Assembly (NCBI GenBank): GCA_039810245.1 | Contig: JBDHWQ010000007.1 | Location: forward strand, 1-64,000 | Source: CALDSL01 sp039810245 | GTDB taxonomy: Bacteria; Chloroflexota; Anaerolineae; Anaerolineales; Anaerolineaceae | DNA length: 64,000 bases | Reading direction: 5' to 3' | In this document: piece after piece, positions 44,182-52,889 of the stretch | Position numbering within the stretch: position 1 is the stretch's first letter | How the letters are laid out: each line of letters begins with the position of its first letter | Position numbers and translations under genes: made by a program | Notes under the pieces: model-generated | Told to the model about the DNA's origin: nothing | The model's database searches: none | Seen by the model: only the letters and a program-made list of their open reading frames with translations

Positions 44182-45438
44182 ATGGAAAGCCTTGCGTTGG
44201 AATATGATGAAGGGCAGATTTGCTGGCTGCATGGGGCATTGGTGCGGCCGCCGGTGGTGACGGCGCTGCGCCCGGCTCCAGGCTGGGTGGGTGACGAGCG
44301 CCAGGAGCGCCTGACCGTGATCCTGGAAGGCGCGCCGGGGGAAATCCACGCGCTGGTGAGCGAGTTGGCGCTTGTGCTGCGCGACGCAGCGCGATGGGTG
44401 CACGATGGCGCGGGCAGACCGGTGTATCTGCGCATCACGCCTTACGCGGGGAGCGAGGCGTACCGCAGCCTGGTGGTTGGTGGGCGCGCTGCGCTACCGG
44501 AGCACTGGAGCGAGGGCAACGCACGGGTGGAGCTGGCTATCCTGCGTGAGGATGCGTGGGAGAGCGCGGAGACGTGGCTGAAGACCAGTAACCGTGCCGG
44601 AGAAGATGCGGGCAGCGGACTGCTGGTGCATAATCACCACGACGCGGGGCACGACAACTTCGTCGAAATCCCCGCGACGGCGGTACGCGGCAGCTTGCCC
44701 GGGCGGGCGCGCGTGCAGGCTGTCTTTCCTGCCGGGCTGGGTGACCTGACCTGCGCGCTGGCGCCGGGCGCGGCGCCGCTGCTGGAAGCTGAAGCCGCGC
44801 AAGGCGAAAGCGCTACCCTGGCGGCGGATGTCAGCGGCGGCGGCTACGTTTCCAAGGTGGTCAGCCCGCAGCCGCCCTCGGCGCTGCTCACCTGGCAGCT
44901 TAACGCCGACGACCTGCTGGAGTGGGAGCCGGGGGAGATGCTGCCCTTCGCGCGCTTTGCTCGCGCGCCCGGGCCGTACAGCGACCTGTGCGTTTTCTGG
45001 CGCGTCAGCGCGCTGGGGGTGTGTTGGGAAAGCGAGCGCCGCCCGCTGGGGGATGCGCTGCTGCAGGAACTGCCCGCGCTGGACGTATTTCACGGGCTGC
45101 GCGGCGGCCATCTGGCGCCTTTGGAGCTGGCGCTGATGCTCAGCGGGCCAGGCATCTACCGGGTGGACGTGGACTACGTGCAGTTCTTTCCAGCGGCGCG
45201 GGTGCGGCGCTATCTGGCGCGCGGCGCGCTGAACGCGGGCGGCACGCTGGATGACGACGGCTGCCACGCGCTGACCATCACCCAGGCGGGCGGGCATGTG
45301 GTGACCCACGCTGCCGTGGGCAGCGCGCTGGCGCTGCATCCGGGCCGCACGCAGCGGCTGGTATTTCTGCATCCGGGCGCGATCGATGCGGTGCTGCAGG
45401 TGCGCGTGTCCTACCGGGCACGCTGGCAGGAAGTGTGA
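44182..45438 (+). CDS. Phage tail/baseplate-like structural protein
   Basis: 418 residues, beta-rich (ARVELAILREDAWES, ALLTWQLNADDLLEW), no catalytic motifs. Fits a tail or baseplate component by place and composition. The following gene starts 8 bp later. Confidence 0.5.
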   Translation: MESLALEYDEGQICWLHGALVRPPVVTALRPAPGWVGDERQERLTVILEGAPGEIHALVSELALVLRDAARWVHDGAGRPVYLRITPYAGSEAYRSLVVGGRAALPEHWSEGNARVELAILREDAWESAETWLKTSNRAGEDAGSGLLVHNHHDAGHDNFVEIPATAVRGSLPGRARVQAVFPAGLGDLTCALAPGAAPLLEAEAAQGESATLAADVSGGGYVSKVVSPQPPSALLTWQLNADDLLEWEPGEMLPFARFARAPGPYSDLCVFWRVSALGVCWESERRPLGDALLQELPALDVFHGLRGGHLAPLELALMLSGPGIYRVDVDYVQFFPAARVRRYLARGALNAGGTLDDDGCHALTITQAGGHVVTHAAVGSALALHPGRTQRLVFLHPGAIDAVLQVRVSYRARWQEV

Positions 45439-45445
45439 GGCGGCG

Positions 45446-46954
45446 ATGAGCATTGGCGTGGTGTTTGGAGAACGCGATTTTCGCGCCGGGTGGGCGCAGC
45501 CCGCGCCGCAGGCGTGGACGCTGGAGCGCATGGCCTGGTCGGCGATGGGCGGACCGGACGTGGCCTGGATCAGCGCGACGGCGCCGGTCGGGCCGCCCGA
45601 CCGCTGGCGCGATCTGCTGCGCTGCCCGGTGGAGCTGTTCAGCGCGGGTGGCGAGCGATGCTGGTGGGGTTACGTTTCAACGGTCAGCCTGGAAAGCGCG
45701 GGTGGAGCGCTGCGCATGTCGTTGGACGAGATGCGCAACAGCGTGGTGTGCCGCTACCGCGTGTTCGGCGGCCAGGAACGCGTGGAGCGCATCCGCGACG
45801 AGGCCTGCGTGGCGCTGTACGGTGAGAAGGAAACCCTGCTGGACCTGGGCGAGAGCAGCCCGCTGCGCGCCGCGGCCGCTGCGCGCGCCGTGTTGCAACG
45901 CTGGAGCGGGGCGCGCAGTGCCTGGGAACGCGCCAAAGGGACCCTGACGGGATCGCTACGCGTGCGGCTAGGGCTGCGCGGCTGGTGGCACACGCTGGGC
46001 TGGCGGCTGTTCCTGGCCAGCGGTGAGGGCAGCGCCGCGGTGGACGTGGACTGGAACGCTAACGCCGAAATCGGCGTGGGCAGCTCATCGGCGCTGGCGC
46101 GCTGCGCCCAGGCGCTGGTGGACGGGCATAACGATTACCCTGGCTGGCGCCCGCTGGAGCTGGAAGTGCGCGCGCGGCGCGTGGGCAGCCCTACCGACAC
46201 GCTGCAGGTGAGCTTCTACCGCGCGGACGCGGCAGGCGTGCCGGTGGGTCTGGCGCTGGATACGGCGGCCGTGCCCACCGGGCCGGAGCTGCAGGATGTG
46301 CGCGTAAGCCTGAGCGGCGCGGCGCAGGTGGTTCCCGCCGATCCATTCGCGCTGGTTTTCTCGCGCACTGGCGGGTTGAATGCCACGCATTATTACCGCG
46401 TGGGGCTGCGCGAGCCGGGCGGAGCCTACGCGTGTTTATCCTGGAACGGCACGTACTGGTCGGAGCGCGTACCACATGCATGCGCGTTGGTGCGCGCCGT
46501 GGGCGGAGCCGACACCACCGAGCTGGCGATGTATTACGCTTCCCCACTGCGCGGTGGTCAGTTCCTCAGCCGCGTGCTCGCTGAGGCGCACAGCGGGGTC
46601 GATTCGGCGGCACAGGACGGACGCGCACGCACCTGCCGGCGCGAGCTGGAAGACATGCTACGCGCGGGGTCGGCGGGCGGGCTGCCACTACTGGCCGAAG
46701 TGGACGCGCGGCGCGTGCTGCGCGTTTGGCCGGCGGTCGAGGGTGATGCCGAATGGCACATTGGCGCGGATGGCAGTCTGCGCCCGGCATGGGGTGGCGC
46801 ATCCGCCGGCCCGGGGCAGGCCGGCCGCGTGCCTGGGCACTGGGCGCGCTACGATGCCTTTCCCGGCGCGCCGCCGGCGCTGGTGCAGGGCTGCGCCTGG
46901 GAGAACGGCCGGCTGGTCGTTACTTCTGTGCCGGGTCGGGGATGGCCACGATGA
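45446..46954 (+). CDS. Phage structural protein (tail/adsorption-like), last gene of cassette
   Basis: 502 residues, beta-rich, with a jelly-roll-like segment (LQVSFYRADAAGVPVGLALDTAAV) that resembles carbohydrate-binding modules of tail fibres. No tape-measure features. Its last 35 nt overlap the end of the sortase gene on the other strand, marking the edge of the cassette. Confidence 0.5.
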   Translation: MSIGVVFGERDFRAGWAQPAPQAWTLERMAWSAMGGPDVAWISATAPVGPPDRWRDLLRCPVELFSAGGERCWWGYVSTVSLESAGGALRMSLDEMRNSVVCRYRVFGGQERVERIRDEACVALYGEKETLLDLGESSPLRAAAAARAVLQRWSGARSAWERAKGTLTGSLRVRLGLRGWWHTLGWRLFLASGEGSAAVDVDWNANAEIGVGSSSALARCAQALVDGHNDYPGWRPLELEVRARRVGSPTDTLQVSFYRADAAGVPVGLALDTAAVPTGPELQDVRVSLSGAAQVVPADPFALVFSRTGGLNATHYYRVGLREPGGAYACLSWNGTYWSERVPHACALVRAVGGADTTELAMYYASPLRGGQFLSRVLAEAHSGVDSAAQDGRARTCRRELEDMLRAGSAGGLPLLAEVDARRVLRVWPAVEGDAEWHIGADGSLRPAWGGASAGPGQAGRVPGHWARYDAFPGAPPALVQGCAWENGRLVVTSVPGRGWPR

Positions 46955-47834
46955 TCAGCCGGTGGGTATTGCTGGTGGCCGGCCAGCAGGTGATCAGCGT
47001 CAGGCGCTCGTCTTCCGAGCGCGCCAGCCAGCGCGCGTTTTCCAGGCGCTGCTCCACCGGCACATCGCGCTCGGGCAAGATCAGCTTGTTGACAATGATG
47101 TAATGGTAAACCGTCTCGCCGGCGTACAGGTCGATGCTGTCGCCAATGTTGAGGTCTACCAGGTGCGCGAAGACCTTGCCGGAGATATTGTGATGCCCGT
47201 TGAGAACCGTGTTGCCTTTTTCGCCGGGATAGGCCGAGTTGGTCTGCCAGCCGGCGGCAAAACGATCGGGAGCGAGCCATTGGTAGTAGACCTTGCCGGC
47301 GATGCGGATTTTTTGTGAAGCCGAAAGTTCCACCGGGGCGTCCAGCTCGATCCTGGGGATAACGATGCGCTCCGGGATGGCAATTTTGGCTTCGGGCGCG
47401 GAGGTGGGCCGGGCTTCCTCAACCGCCGGCTCGACGGCACCCAGGAAATCATTGCCACTGGCGGCGGTATCCTCGGTAGGGATGGCCGCCAGGTCGGGGG
47501 GTGGTGTTTCGGTGGGGCCGGCCGGCTGGGAAGTCGCGTCAGCGGCGGACGAGGGGGTCAAGCCGGGGATGACGGTAGGCTGGATGGCGGCCGGGGGAGC
47601 GGCATACGCCCGGCTGACCACCGGCATCGATTCGGTTTCGCCGGAGGGGGCGGTGCGCGCATTAAGCGCCGGGTTGGAGAGCGGTCCGGTAAGCGGGGCA
47701 AAGCTCTCCAGCACTTCTTCCACCGGGGTGGGGGTGGGCTGCAGCGCGGGGATAATATCGGTGGTCAGGCGCGAAACAGCCCACACCACGATGATCAACC
47801 CGGCAATCACGAGAGCAAATGATTTCAGTCGCAA
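46920..47834 (-). CDS. Class D/E-like sortase
   Basis: 304 residues. An N-terminal helix (about 5-25) anchors it; a Pro/Thr linker to about 155 spaces the catalytic domain outside. The catalytic triad is seen as His in VLNGHHNISGKVF, C283 in LITCWP and R292 in NTHRLIIVA. Sortases cleave a sorting motif and join the protein to a partner. A likely substrate is encoded next door (48002-50047). A terminator lies between the two genes, so it may have its own promoter. Confidence 0.9.
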   Translation of the reverse strand: MRLKSFALVIAGLIIVVWAVSRLTTDIIPALQPTPTPVEEVLESFAPLTGPLSNPALNARTAPSGETESMPVVSRAYAAPPAAIQPTVIPGLTPSSAADATSQPAGPTETPPPDLAAIPTEDTAASGNDFLGAVEPAVEEARPTSAPEAKIAIPERIVIPRIELDAPVELSASQKIRIAGKVYYQWLAPDRFAAGWQTNSAYPGEKGNTVLNGHHNISGKVFAHLVDLNIGDSIDLYAGETVYHYIIVNKLILPERDVPVEQRLENARWLARSEDERLTLITCWPATSNTHRLIIVAIPDPAQK

Positions 47835-47953
47835 GGATTCTCCACAGGCCGGCAGGTTCCTGACGAAATTCTACCCCATAATGCTGTGTTATGGTTTGCA
47901 GGATACAACGTAGCAGGAAAAGGATTATTACAGGGGCGATTTTTCCAACAAGA

Positions 47954-47980
47954 AACCCCGCCCATTTTCTGGGCGGGGTT
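47954..47980 (-). terminator. Rho-independent terminator of the surface-protein operon
   Basis: AACCCCGCCCA (47954-47964), short loop, TGGGCGGGGTT (47970-47980); read leftward a T-rich stretch (TTTCTTGTT) follows. Sits 22 bp after the surface protein stop. Confidence 0.85.
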
Positions 47981-48001
47981 GAGGCTGCTGCGATACCGGG
48001 T

Positions 48002-50047
48002 CTAGCGGAACTTGCGGCCCAGGCCTTCAAAGATCAGTGCAAGGCCGAAGAACAACAGCCCGCCGTTGAACAGGAGCTTCTGCCACAGCCCGAAGGGCGT
48101 GGTCTGGCTCATGTCGGCGCCGGTCTGCGGAGAAACGTTCTGGCTGGCGGAAGCGCCCGTCTCAGGGATGCCTACTGTGGCGATCGGTGTGCTGGTGGGG
48201 CCAGCGGTGTTTGTGGCCTGGAACACGCTCACTACCGGAGTGCCGCCCGTTACCGGAACCTGTGTGCCGGTGATAACCACTACCTGGGTAGGCGTGCGTG
48301 TGGGGTTATTGACCACGGTGGTGGGGGTGCGGGTGGGGTTGGTGACCACCGTTGTGCTGGTGGGGGTAACCGGGGTGCCGGTGACGGTGATAGGGGTGCT
48401 GGTTATGGTGGGCGTTACCGGCGTGTTGGTGGGTGTGATGACGGTGACGGTGGGTGTAACAGGCGTGTTGGTGGGGGTGATGACCGTGGGGGTGATGGTG
48501 ACGATTTCACCGCACACGTCGGCCGCCGAGCTGCGCGATACGGTGAGCGTGCCGGTTTCGGTCGACCACGTGATCGATACCGTGTGCGCGGTGGTGTCGT
48601 TGGTGACCACGAAGTTCACACGGCCGTTGCTGGGCGGAGTGTTCGCCGGAGCTTCATCCTGGCCGATCTCAAGGCCACTGTCGCGATCCCAGTCGAAGGT
48701 CACCGGGGTAGTGCCCGGATTGACGGCCGTCCACTGGATGTTATCCGCATCCACGCAGGCGAACTCGAGGATCAGGGTGGGCGGCGGGGGCGGTGTCACC
48801 GCGCCGCAAGCGTCAGCAGGTGAAGATATCTGCACCGAGTCGGGAACGCCCGCGGGTGTCTGCCAGCGCAGGGTCATGACGTGCGCGACCGTAGAACTCG
48901 AGGTAGTGAAGTCCAGAGGTTCATTCGCGGGCACGCTCACCGGAGCGCTGATAGCGCCGCCATCTAACTGCCAGGTGAAGGAAACCGCGGTGGCGTTGTC
49001 GTTGGTGACGGTCCACTGCAGGGTGTTCTGGCCAATCACGCAGCGATACGCCAGCGAGAGTGGCAGCAGAACCGTTTCGCCGCAAGTTTCCTGCCCGGCC
49101 TGCGAAACGGTGGCCGTACCGCCGATGCCATCATCGTAAGAAACTGTGACAGTCACCCCCGGGTTTGTAGTAAAGGTGGCGGTGCCTTTCGAGGTCAGCG
49201 TGCCGCTGCCGCTGGTGCCGTCTGTGACGGTATAGGTGAAGGGCAGCGGGCTGGTGACGTCATTGGGGTTGGTCAGCGTCCACAGCACGCTGCCATCTTC
49301 CTGGCACTCCGAAGAGAGGGTGAGCGGGATCCGCGCGCCGCAGGTTCCGGAGTAAAAGAGGTCCAGGCCAACACCCTGTTCGATAATCAGCGAGCCATCT
49401 TCCGCCGAGCGCAGGTTGACGCCAAAGTGAATCTCTACCGGGTTACCGTTGGCGGTAGGCCAGGCATCGCGCCCGGGCCACTGCCCGGTGAAGGTGTAGC
49501 TTTCTCCGTTGTAGAAAATGCGTTCAGGGGTGAAGTAATGATGTACGATATCGCCGGAGCGCGGGTTCACCACGTACCAGTCGGTCTGCACGTATGCTCC
49601 CACGCCTTCGGGCAGCGTAATCACCACGGTAGCGCTGACATCACCGGCCGGGCCGTCATAGCAGTAATCTGACCGGGTGAAGCGGATGGAAGCGCCGGGG
49701 ATCACGGCCTGGATGGAGGGGCCGCTGCGCAGTACCGGCGTGGCCTGCATGGCCGGGGCGCGGTTGAGGTTCTGCGCGCCGGGGCCGCTGGGCTGGTTGC
49801 CCGGGGCGCTGGAGGGCGGCGCGACCGGGGCCACCACCGGCGGCTTGGACGACGGTGGCTGCACCGCAGGTGGCTGCACAACGCTGCCGGGTGGCAGGCG
49901 AGTGGCCTGCGCCTGGTTGGACGGCGCGCTGCCAGCCTGCGCCGGCGCGGCGATGGACAGGAACATGCCTGCCATCAGGAACACAATGCCCAACAGGTAA
50001 AAAGTACGGGTAAACCTGCGGAAAATCACAGACCTGGACGTGTTCAT
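48002..50047 (-). CDS. Large secreted surface protein with sortase-type C-terminus
   Basis: 681 residues. Signal peptide (about 1-38, ending APAQAG), Pro-rich segment, several beta repeats with TWQLDGG/WTVTNDN-type motifs, a long Thr/Pro/Val stretch and a C-terminal anchor: IPETG (627-631), PQTGA (640-644), hydrophobic helix (about 659-674) and basic tail GRKFR. Either motif may be the sorting site. AAGGAG precedes ATG 50047. It lies 44 bp after the response regulator gene, in one transcript, and beside the sortase. Confidence 0.8.
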   Translation of the reverse strand: MNTSRSVIFRRFTRTFYLLGIVFLMAGMFLSIAAPAQAGSAPSNQAQATRLPPGSVVQPPAVQPPSSKPPVVAPVAPPSSAPGNQPSGPGAQNLNRAPAMQATPVLRSGPSIQAVIPGASIRFTRSDYCYDGPAGDVSATVVITLPEGVGAYVQTDWYVVNPRSGDIVHHYFTPERIFYNGESYTFTGQWPGRDAWPTANGNPVEIHFGVNLRSAEDGSLIIEQGVGLDLFYSGTCGARIPLTLSSECQEDGSVLWTLTNPNDVTSPLPFTYTVTDGTSGSGTLTSKGTATFTTNPGVTVTVSYDDGIGGTATVSQAGQETCGETVLLPLSLAYRCVIGQNTLQWTVTNDNATAVSFTWQLDGGAISAPVSVPANEPLDFTTSSSTVAHVMTLRWQTPAGVPDSVQISSPADACGAVTPPPPPTLILEFACVDADNIQWTAVNPGTTPVTFDWDRDSGLEIGQDEAPANTPPSNGRVNFVVTNDTTAHTVSITWSTETGTLTVSRSSAADVCGEIVTITPTVITPTNTPVTPTVTVITPTNTPVTPTITSTPITVTGTPVTPTSTTVVTNPTRTPTTVVNNPTRTPTQVVVITGTQVPVTGGTPVVSVFQATNTAGPTSTPIATVGIPETGASASQNVSPQTGADMSQTTPFGLWQKLLFNGGLLFFGLALIFEGLGRKFR

Positions 50048-50091
50048 TTTTCATTCTCCTTATCGCCGAAAAGCCTTACGGGATTTTCTGG

Positions 50092-50862
50092 TCAGGCTTC
50101 GACCTGCAGTTTATAACCCAGCCGCCCAACGTTGACGATTAGCGGGCTTTTGGCGTCGATACTCTCGAATTTGCGGCGCAGAAGATAGACCAGGTACTTC
50201 ATTCGCTGGCGTGTCTTGAGCGAGTCTTCGCCCCAGATGGCCTGAGCGATCTTGTGATAGCTCACAAGGTCGGGCGAATTCTTGGCCAGGATGGACAGAA
50301 TGGCGAACTCTTTGTTGGTCAGGTAAATCTTCTGCTCTTTAAAGGTGACTTCCTGCGTGTTCATATCCACCGTCAGGCCGATCTTGGGGAAGACCAGGCG
50401 GTTGACCGGGTGGCGCATCCCGGCGCGGCGCAGTACCGCGCGCGAACGTTCAACCAGCTCAGCGTTGAAAAACGGCTTGGTGAGGTAATCATCCACGCCC
50501 AGGTGCAGCGCCTTGACGATATCTTCCTTGTTGCCCAGGGCCGAGACGACGATGACGGGTACGTCCATCATCTGGCGCAGGTACTGGAAGGTTTCCCACC
50601 CGTCCATATCCGGCATCATCAGGTCCAGCACGATCAGCGCCGGGCTGAGCTCCGCGCATTTACGCAGAGCTTCGCGCCCGCTGGAAGCGCTGAAGACATC
50701 GAAACCAGACATGCGGAAGATTTGCTTGAGCAGGAAAACGGTATCGGGATCATCCTCTACCACCAGGATACGCTGGCGGTCGGGCGCGTACATTTCATCC
50801 AGATCCATTCCGGTTTGCATGGCTTGATTGCTTATCTCCATCTGGTTGGTCATCGTTGTCAT
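50092..50862 (-). CDS. OmpR-type response regulator controlled by tandem RNA elements
   Basis: 256 residues from ATG 50862; the in-frame upward extension to 51063 runs through the RNA leader and is not coding. Receiver: VVEDDPD, phospho-Asp in IVLDLMMPDMDGW, Lys in TKPF. C-terminal winged helix: LTNKEFAILSILAKNS ... MKYLVYLLRRKFE. No kinase gene is adjacent. First gene of an operon with the surface protein, so it may control its own operon or the sortase. Confidence 0.88.
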   Translation of the reverse strand: MTTMTNQMEISNQAMQTGMDLDEMYAPDRQRILVVEDDPDTVFLLKQIFRMSGFDVFSASSGREALRKCAELSPALIVLDLMMPDMDGWETFQYLRQMMDVPVIVVSALGNKEDIVKALHLGVDDYLTKPFFNAELVERSRAVLRRAGMRHPVNRLVFPKIGLTVDMNTQEVTFKEQKIYLTNKEFAILSILAKNSPDLVSYHKIAQAIWGEDSLKTRQRMKYLVYLLRRKFESIDAKSPLIVNVGRLGYKLQVEA

Positions 50863-50881
50863 TGGCAGGCCCCTATGATTT

Positions 50882-50992
50882 AAAAAAAGAAAACCGGTGC
50901 TCCGGCCGGTTTCGCTACTGGCTCCCGCAACACCTGCCCCGAACCAGACGGCCGGGCAAGCGACCAAATCCGGTGTTGCGATCATCGCCGCC
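50882..50992 (-). ncRNA. Riboswitch-like RNA element A with intrinsic terminator
   Basis: Leftward RNA: conserved GGCGGCGAUGAUC (50980-50992), variable 8-bp stem GCAACACC/GGUGUUGC, conserved UUGGUCGCUU, variable hairpin, conserved GGGAGCCAGUAGCGAAACC, then a terminator stem (AAACCGG/CCGGUUU) and a T7 run (50882-50888). GUCGCU is complementary to AGCGA just before the terminator, a possible antiterminator. The end lies 20 nt before the response regulator start. No known family matched from memory. Confidence 0.7.
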
Positions 50993-51060
50993 TTCAACAG
51001 ACGCTTTGTTTTGCCGAACGCTGCTGTTGCGCTGTTCTTATGCAGTCCCTCCTGAACAGG

Positions 51061-51172
51061 CAAACAAAAAACCGGCCAAAACGGCCGGTTTCGCTACTGG
51101 CTCCCTGAGTGTGCTCCCGGGGTTGCGTGCCCGGGGAAGCGACCAATTTACAGCACTCAGATCATCGCCGCC
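51061..51172 (-). ncRNA. Riboswitch-like RNA element B with intrinsic terminator
   Basis: Same conserved blocks as element A (GGCGGCGAUGAUC at 51160-51172; UUGGUCGCUU; GGGAGCCAGUAGCGAAACC), but the variable stems differ: UGAGUGCU pairs with AGCACACUCA and CCCGGG pairs with CCCGGG. The terminator has a 9-bp stem (51069-51077 with 51083-51091) and a T-run. It is 180 nt upstream of element A. Confidence 0.7.
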
Positions 51173-51251
51173 TGTGATAATGAAATCCGTGTGAAATTCG
51201 TAAGTTTTCCCTAACCTCTGGCCTTTTCAAGCGTTTCGGTTAGGTATTAGT

Positions 51252-51281
51252 ATTATATGCACAACGGTTGGTAAAAGTCAA
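51252..51281 (-). promoter_or_regulatory. Sigma70 promoter of the RNA-controlled operon
   Basis: Minus strand: TTGACT (51276-51281), 18-nt spacer, TATAAT (51252-51257). Predicted leader about 380 nt, containing both RNA elements. A 7-bp inverted repeat (51210-51216 with 51238-51244) sits at the start of the transcript. Confidence 0.75.
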
Positions 51282-51408
51282 TCATTCAAACTGGCAATCT
51301 GGTTATACAACCAACCGGAATTGGTATGCATAAAAATAACCATTTGTTTCTACCCGGAGACTGCCGCCTGCTTTCGCTATTAATGGCCCGACGCGTTCCT
51401 ATTGAACC

Positions 51409-51440
51409 TGTCATTGCGAGCGAAGCGAAGCAATCTACCT
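51409..51440 (+). repeat. Dispersed inverted repeat, left copy
   Basis: TGTCATTGCGAGCGAAGCG... through CTACCT. It is matched in opposite orientation at 51930-51969, with an 8-nt insertion there. The two frame the GIY-YIG gene. Repeats of this kind (ATTGCGAGCGAAGCGAAGC) are common interspersed sequences in many bacteria. Confidence 0.8.
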
Positions 51441-51567
51441 CCTGGTCATACGGGCTGATCGATCTCCAAAGCCACCTGGACGACCATCGGTGCGTTCCTA
51501 CACGCGATGCCCAACCACAAGGGCTGAAGAACAGTTCTGTGGAGAATGGCCTGTCGACCAAAAATCG

Positions 51568-51861
51568 TTACCGTTCAACGTACTGTTCATACAGGTCTTT
51601 CCACTCAGGATTTATGCTGTTTATCAGCTCAACTTTCTTTTTGCGCGGGCCGGCTTTGATCTGTTTTTCTCTGGCGATCGCAGCCCGAACATTCGGACTT
51701 GTCTCAAAGTAGACCAGCTTTATGGTGTGATATTTCGAGGTAAACTTACCTCCTTCACCAGACCTATGTTGCAACACCCGCCGCTGCAGGTCATTGGTTA
51801 CACCGGTATATAACACAGTGTTGGTATGGTTGGTCATGATGTAAACGCAGTATTCGCGCAT
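51568..51861 (-). CDS. GIY-YIG family endonuclease
   Basis: 97 residues. The GIY-YIG motif appears as CVYIMTN and LYTGVTNDLQRRV, and the catalytic Glu lies in AIAREKQIKAG. The tail NPEWKDLYEQ is typical of the UPF0213-like stand-alone group. The gene is AT-richer than its neighbours and is framed by inverted copies of a dispersed repeat (51409-51440, 51930-51969), a hint that it takes part in repeat spread. Confidence 0.9.
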   Translation of the reverse strand: MREYCVYIMTNHTNTVLYTGVTNDLQRRVLQHRSGEGGKFTSKYHTIKLVYFETSPNVRAAIAREKQIKAGPRKKKVELINSINPEWKDLYEQYVER

Positions 51862-51929
51862 CGTTCAGTGAATGTATTGAACCGGTCGTGGTGCATTCAG
51901 GTTGCAGAACAGTCAGCCTCCAAGCAGCA

Positions 51930-51969
51930 AGGTAGATTGCTTCGCTCGCTGCGCTCGCTCGCAATGACA
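51930..51969 (-). repeat. Dispersed inverted repeat, right copy
   Basis: Complement of 51409-51440 with 14 and 17 matching end bases around an 8-nt insertion. Distance between outer ends is 561 bp. Confidence 0.8.
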
Positions 51970-52000
51970 GTCTGAGTTGCACCGGTTGTGAAATTTTGGA

Positions 52001-52615
52001 CTACACCGGCTTGTACGTGAACCACACGCGACCGCCCTGGACGGGCTGCCCGGAGGCGTTATAGAGCTGCCAAACAGTGGTGTGCGGGTCCATGTTTTCG
52101 GAGCCGAACGCGCCAAAGATGAAGATGCCTTTCTCGCCGGGGCGCACTTCGCGGTCGAGCGGGATGACACGCTGGTTGGTGAACGGCTCGCCGCCCACCC
52201 ACACCAGCGAGTAGCCGCTGCCCCAGGTGGTGGTGCCCACGTTGAGCAGGTCAAACTCGATGTTGAAGATCTCATTAGGACGGATCTCGGTGTACTGCGG
52301 CGGGGCGGTGGTGAGGAACAGCGCGCCGTCACCCTGGATTGGCTCGGTGGCGGTGGGCTGCGGCGTGCCAACCGTGGCGGTAGGCTCGGGGGTGAAGGTG
52401 GCGGTGGGGGTGGGCGTCTGCGTGGCGGTAGCCGTGGCGGTGGGAGTATAGGTGGCGGTCACTGCGGCGGTGAGCTGCGCATAAATGGTGGCGGCGGCCT
52501 GGGTGTTGACCGCGGCCACGTCCGGCGTAGGCGCGGGGGGCGGCGTGGGGGGCGTGCAGGCGGTGGCCAGCAGCAGCGCGAGCAGGACGGTAATGCGGAA
52601 CAGGCGACCAGTCAT
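52001..52615 (-). CDS. Lipoprotein with NBR1-type Ig-like domain
   Basis: 204 residues. Signal peptide and lipobox LLATAC, a Thr/Pro/Ala stalk (TATATATQTPTPTATFT), then a beta-sandwich (EFDLLNVGTTTWGSGYSLVWVGG) resembling the Ig-like domain found next to BRCA1 gene (NBR1) and often in Anaerolineae lipoproteins. Displayed outside the membrane. Confidence 0.8.
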   Translation of the reverse strand: MTGRLFRITVLLALLLATACTPPTPPPAPTPDVAAVNTQAAATIYAQLTAAVTATYTPTATATATQTPTPTATFTPEPTATVGTPQPTATEPIQGDGALFLTTAPPQYTEIRPNEIFNIEFDLLNVGTTTWGSGYSLVWVGGEPFTNQRVIPLDREVRPGEKGIFIFGAFGSENMDPHTTVWQLYNASGQPVQGGRVWFTYKPV

Positions 52616-52748
52616 AAAAATACCTCACGGTGCGGAATTTTGCTTGCAAAGGAAAACCGCACCGATTCTACCAGAGAAATCGGTGAAATCGTGCCTGGTA
52701 ACGACGCGCTGCAATTTTCGCAAATAACCGATTTGGAAGGATCGGGGC

Positions 52749-52776
52749 TTGCGTTTTTCGCGCAATTGGAGATAAT
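52749..52776 (+). promoter_or_regulatory. Candidate promoter of the RiPP cluster
   Basis: TTGCGT (52749-52754), 16-nt spacer, GATAAT (52771-52776) in an AT-rich stretch. It leaves a leader of about 107 nt before the first precursor. The rest of 52616-52889 holds nothing else recognised. Confidence 0.45.
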
Positions 52777-52889
52777 ATATAAGATAGTCTCGCGTTATTT
52801 GTATGAATTGAAAACCGTTGTACTCAACCCCTTTGCCGTTTGTTCGGGCTGCATGCCATTATCCAGGGGGGAATTTCAAGGAGGAACAA

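Noticed and set aside
43582..46954. Tape-measure or tail-sheath gene
   Set aside because: None of the three frames is long helical or shows sheath features; called tail-like only by position.
50863..51063. N-terminal extension of the response regulator
   Set aside because: Lies inside RNA element A and its terminator; no receiver homology; a ribosome-site-supported ATG exists at 50862.
50882..51172. Assignment of the RNA elements as c-di-GMP (GEMM), ZTP, SAH or THF riboswitches
   Set aside because: None of their conserved sequence blocks could be matched by eye; left unnamed.
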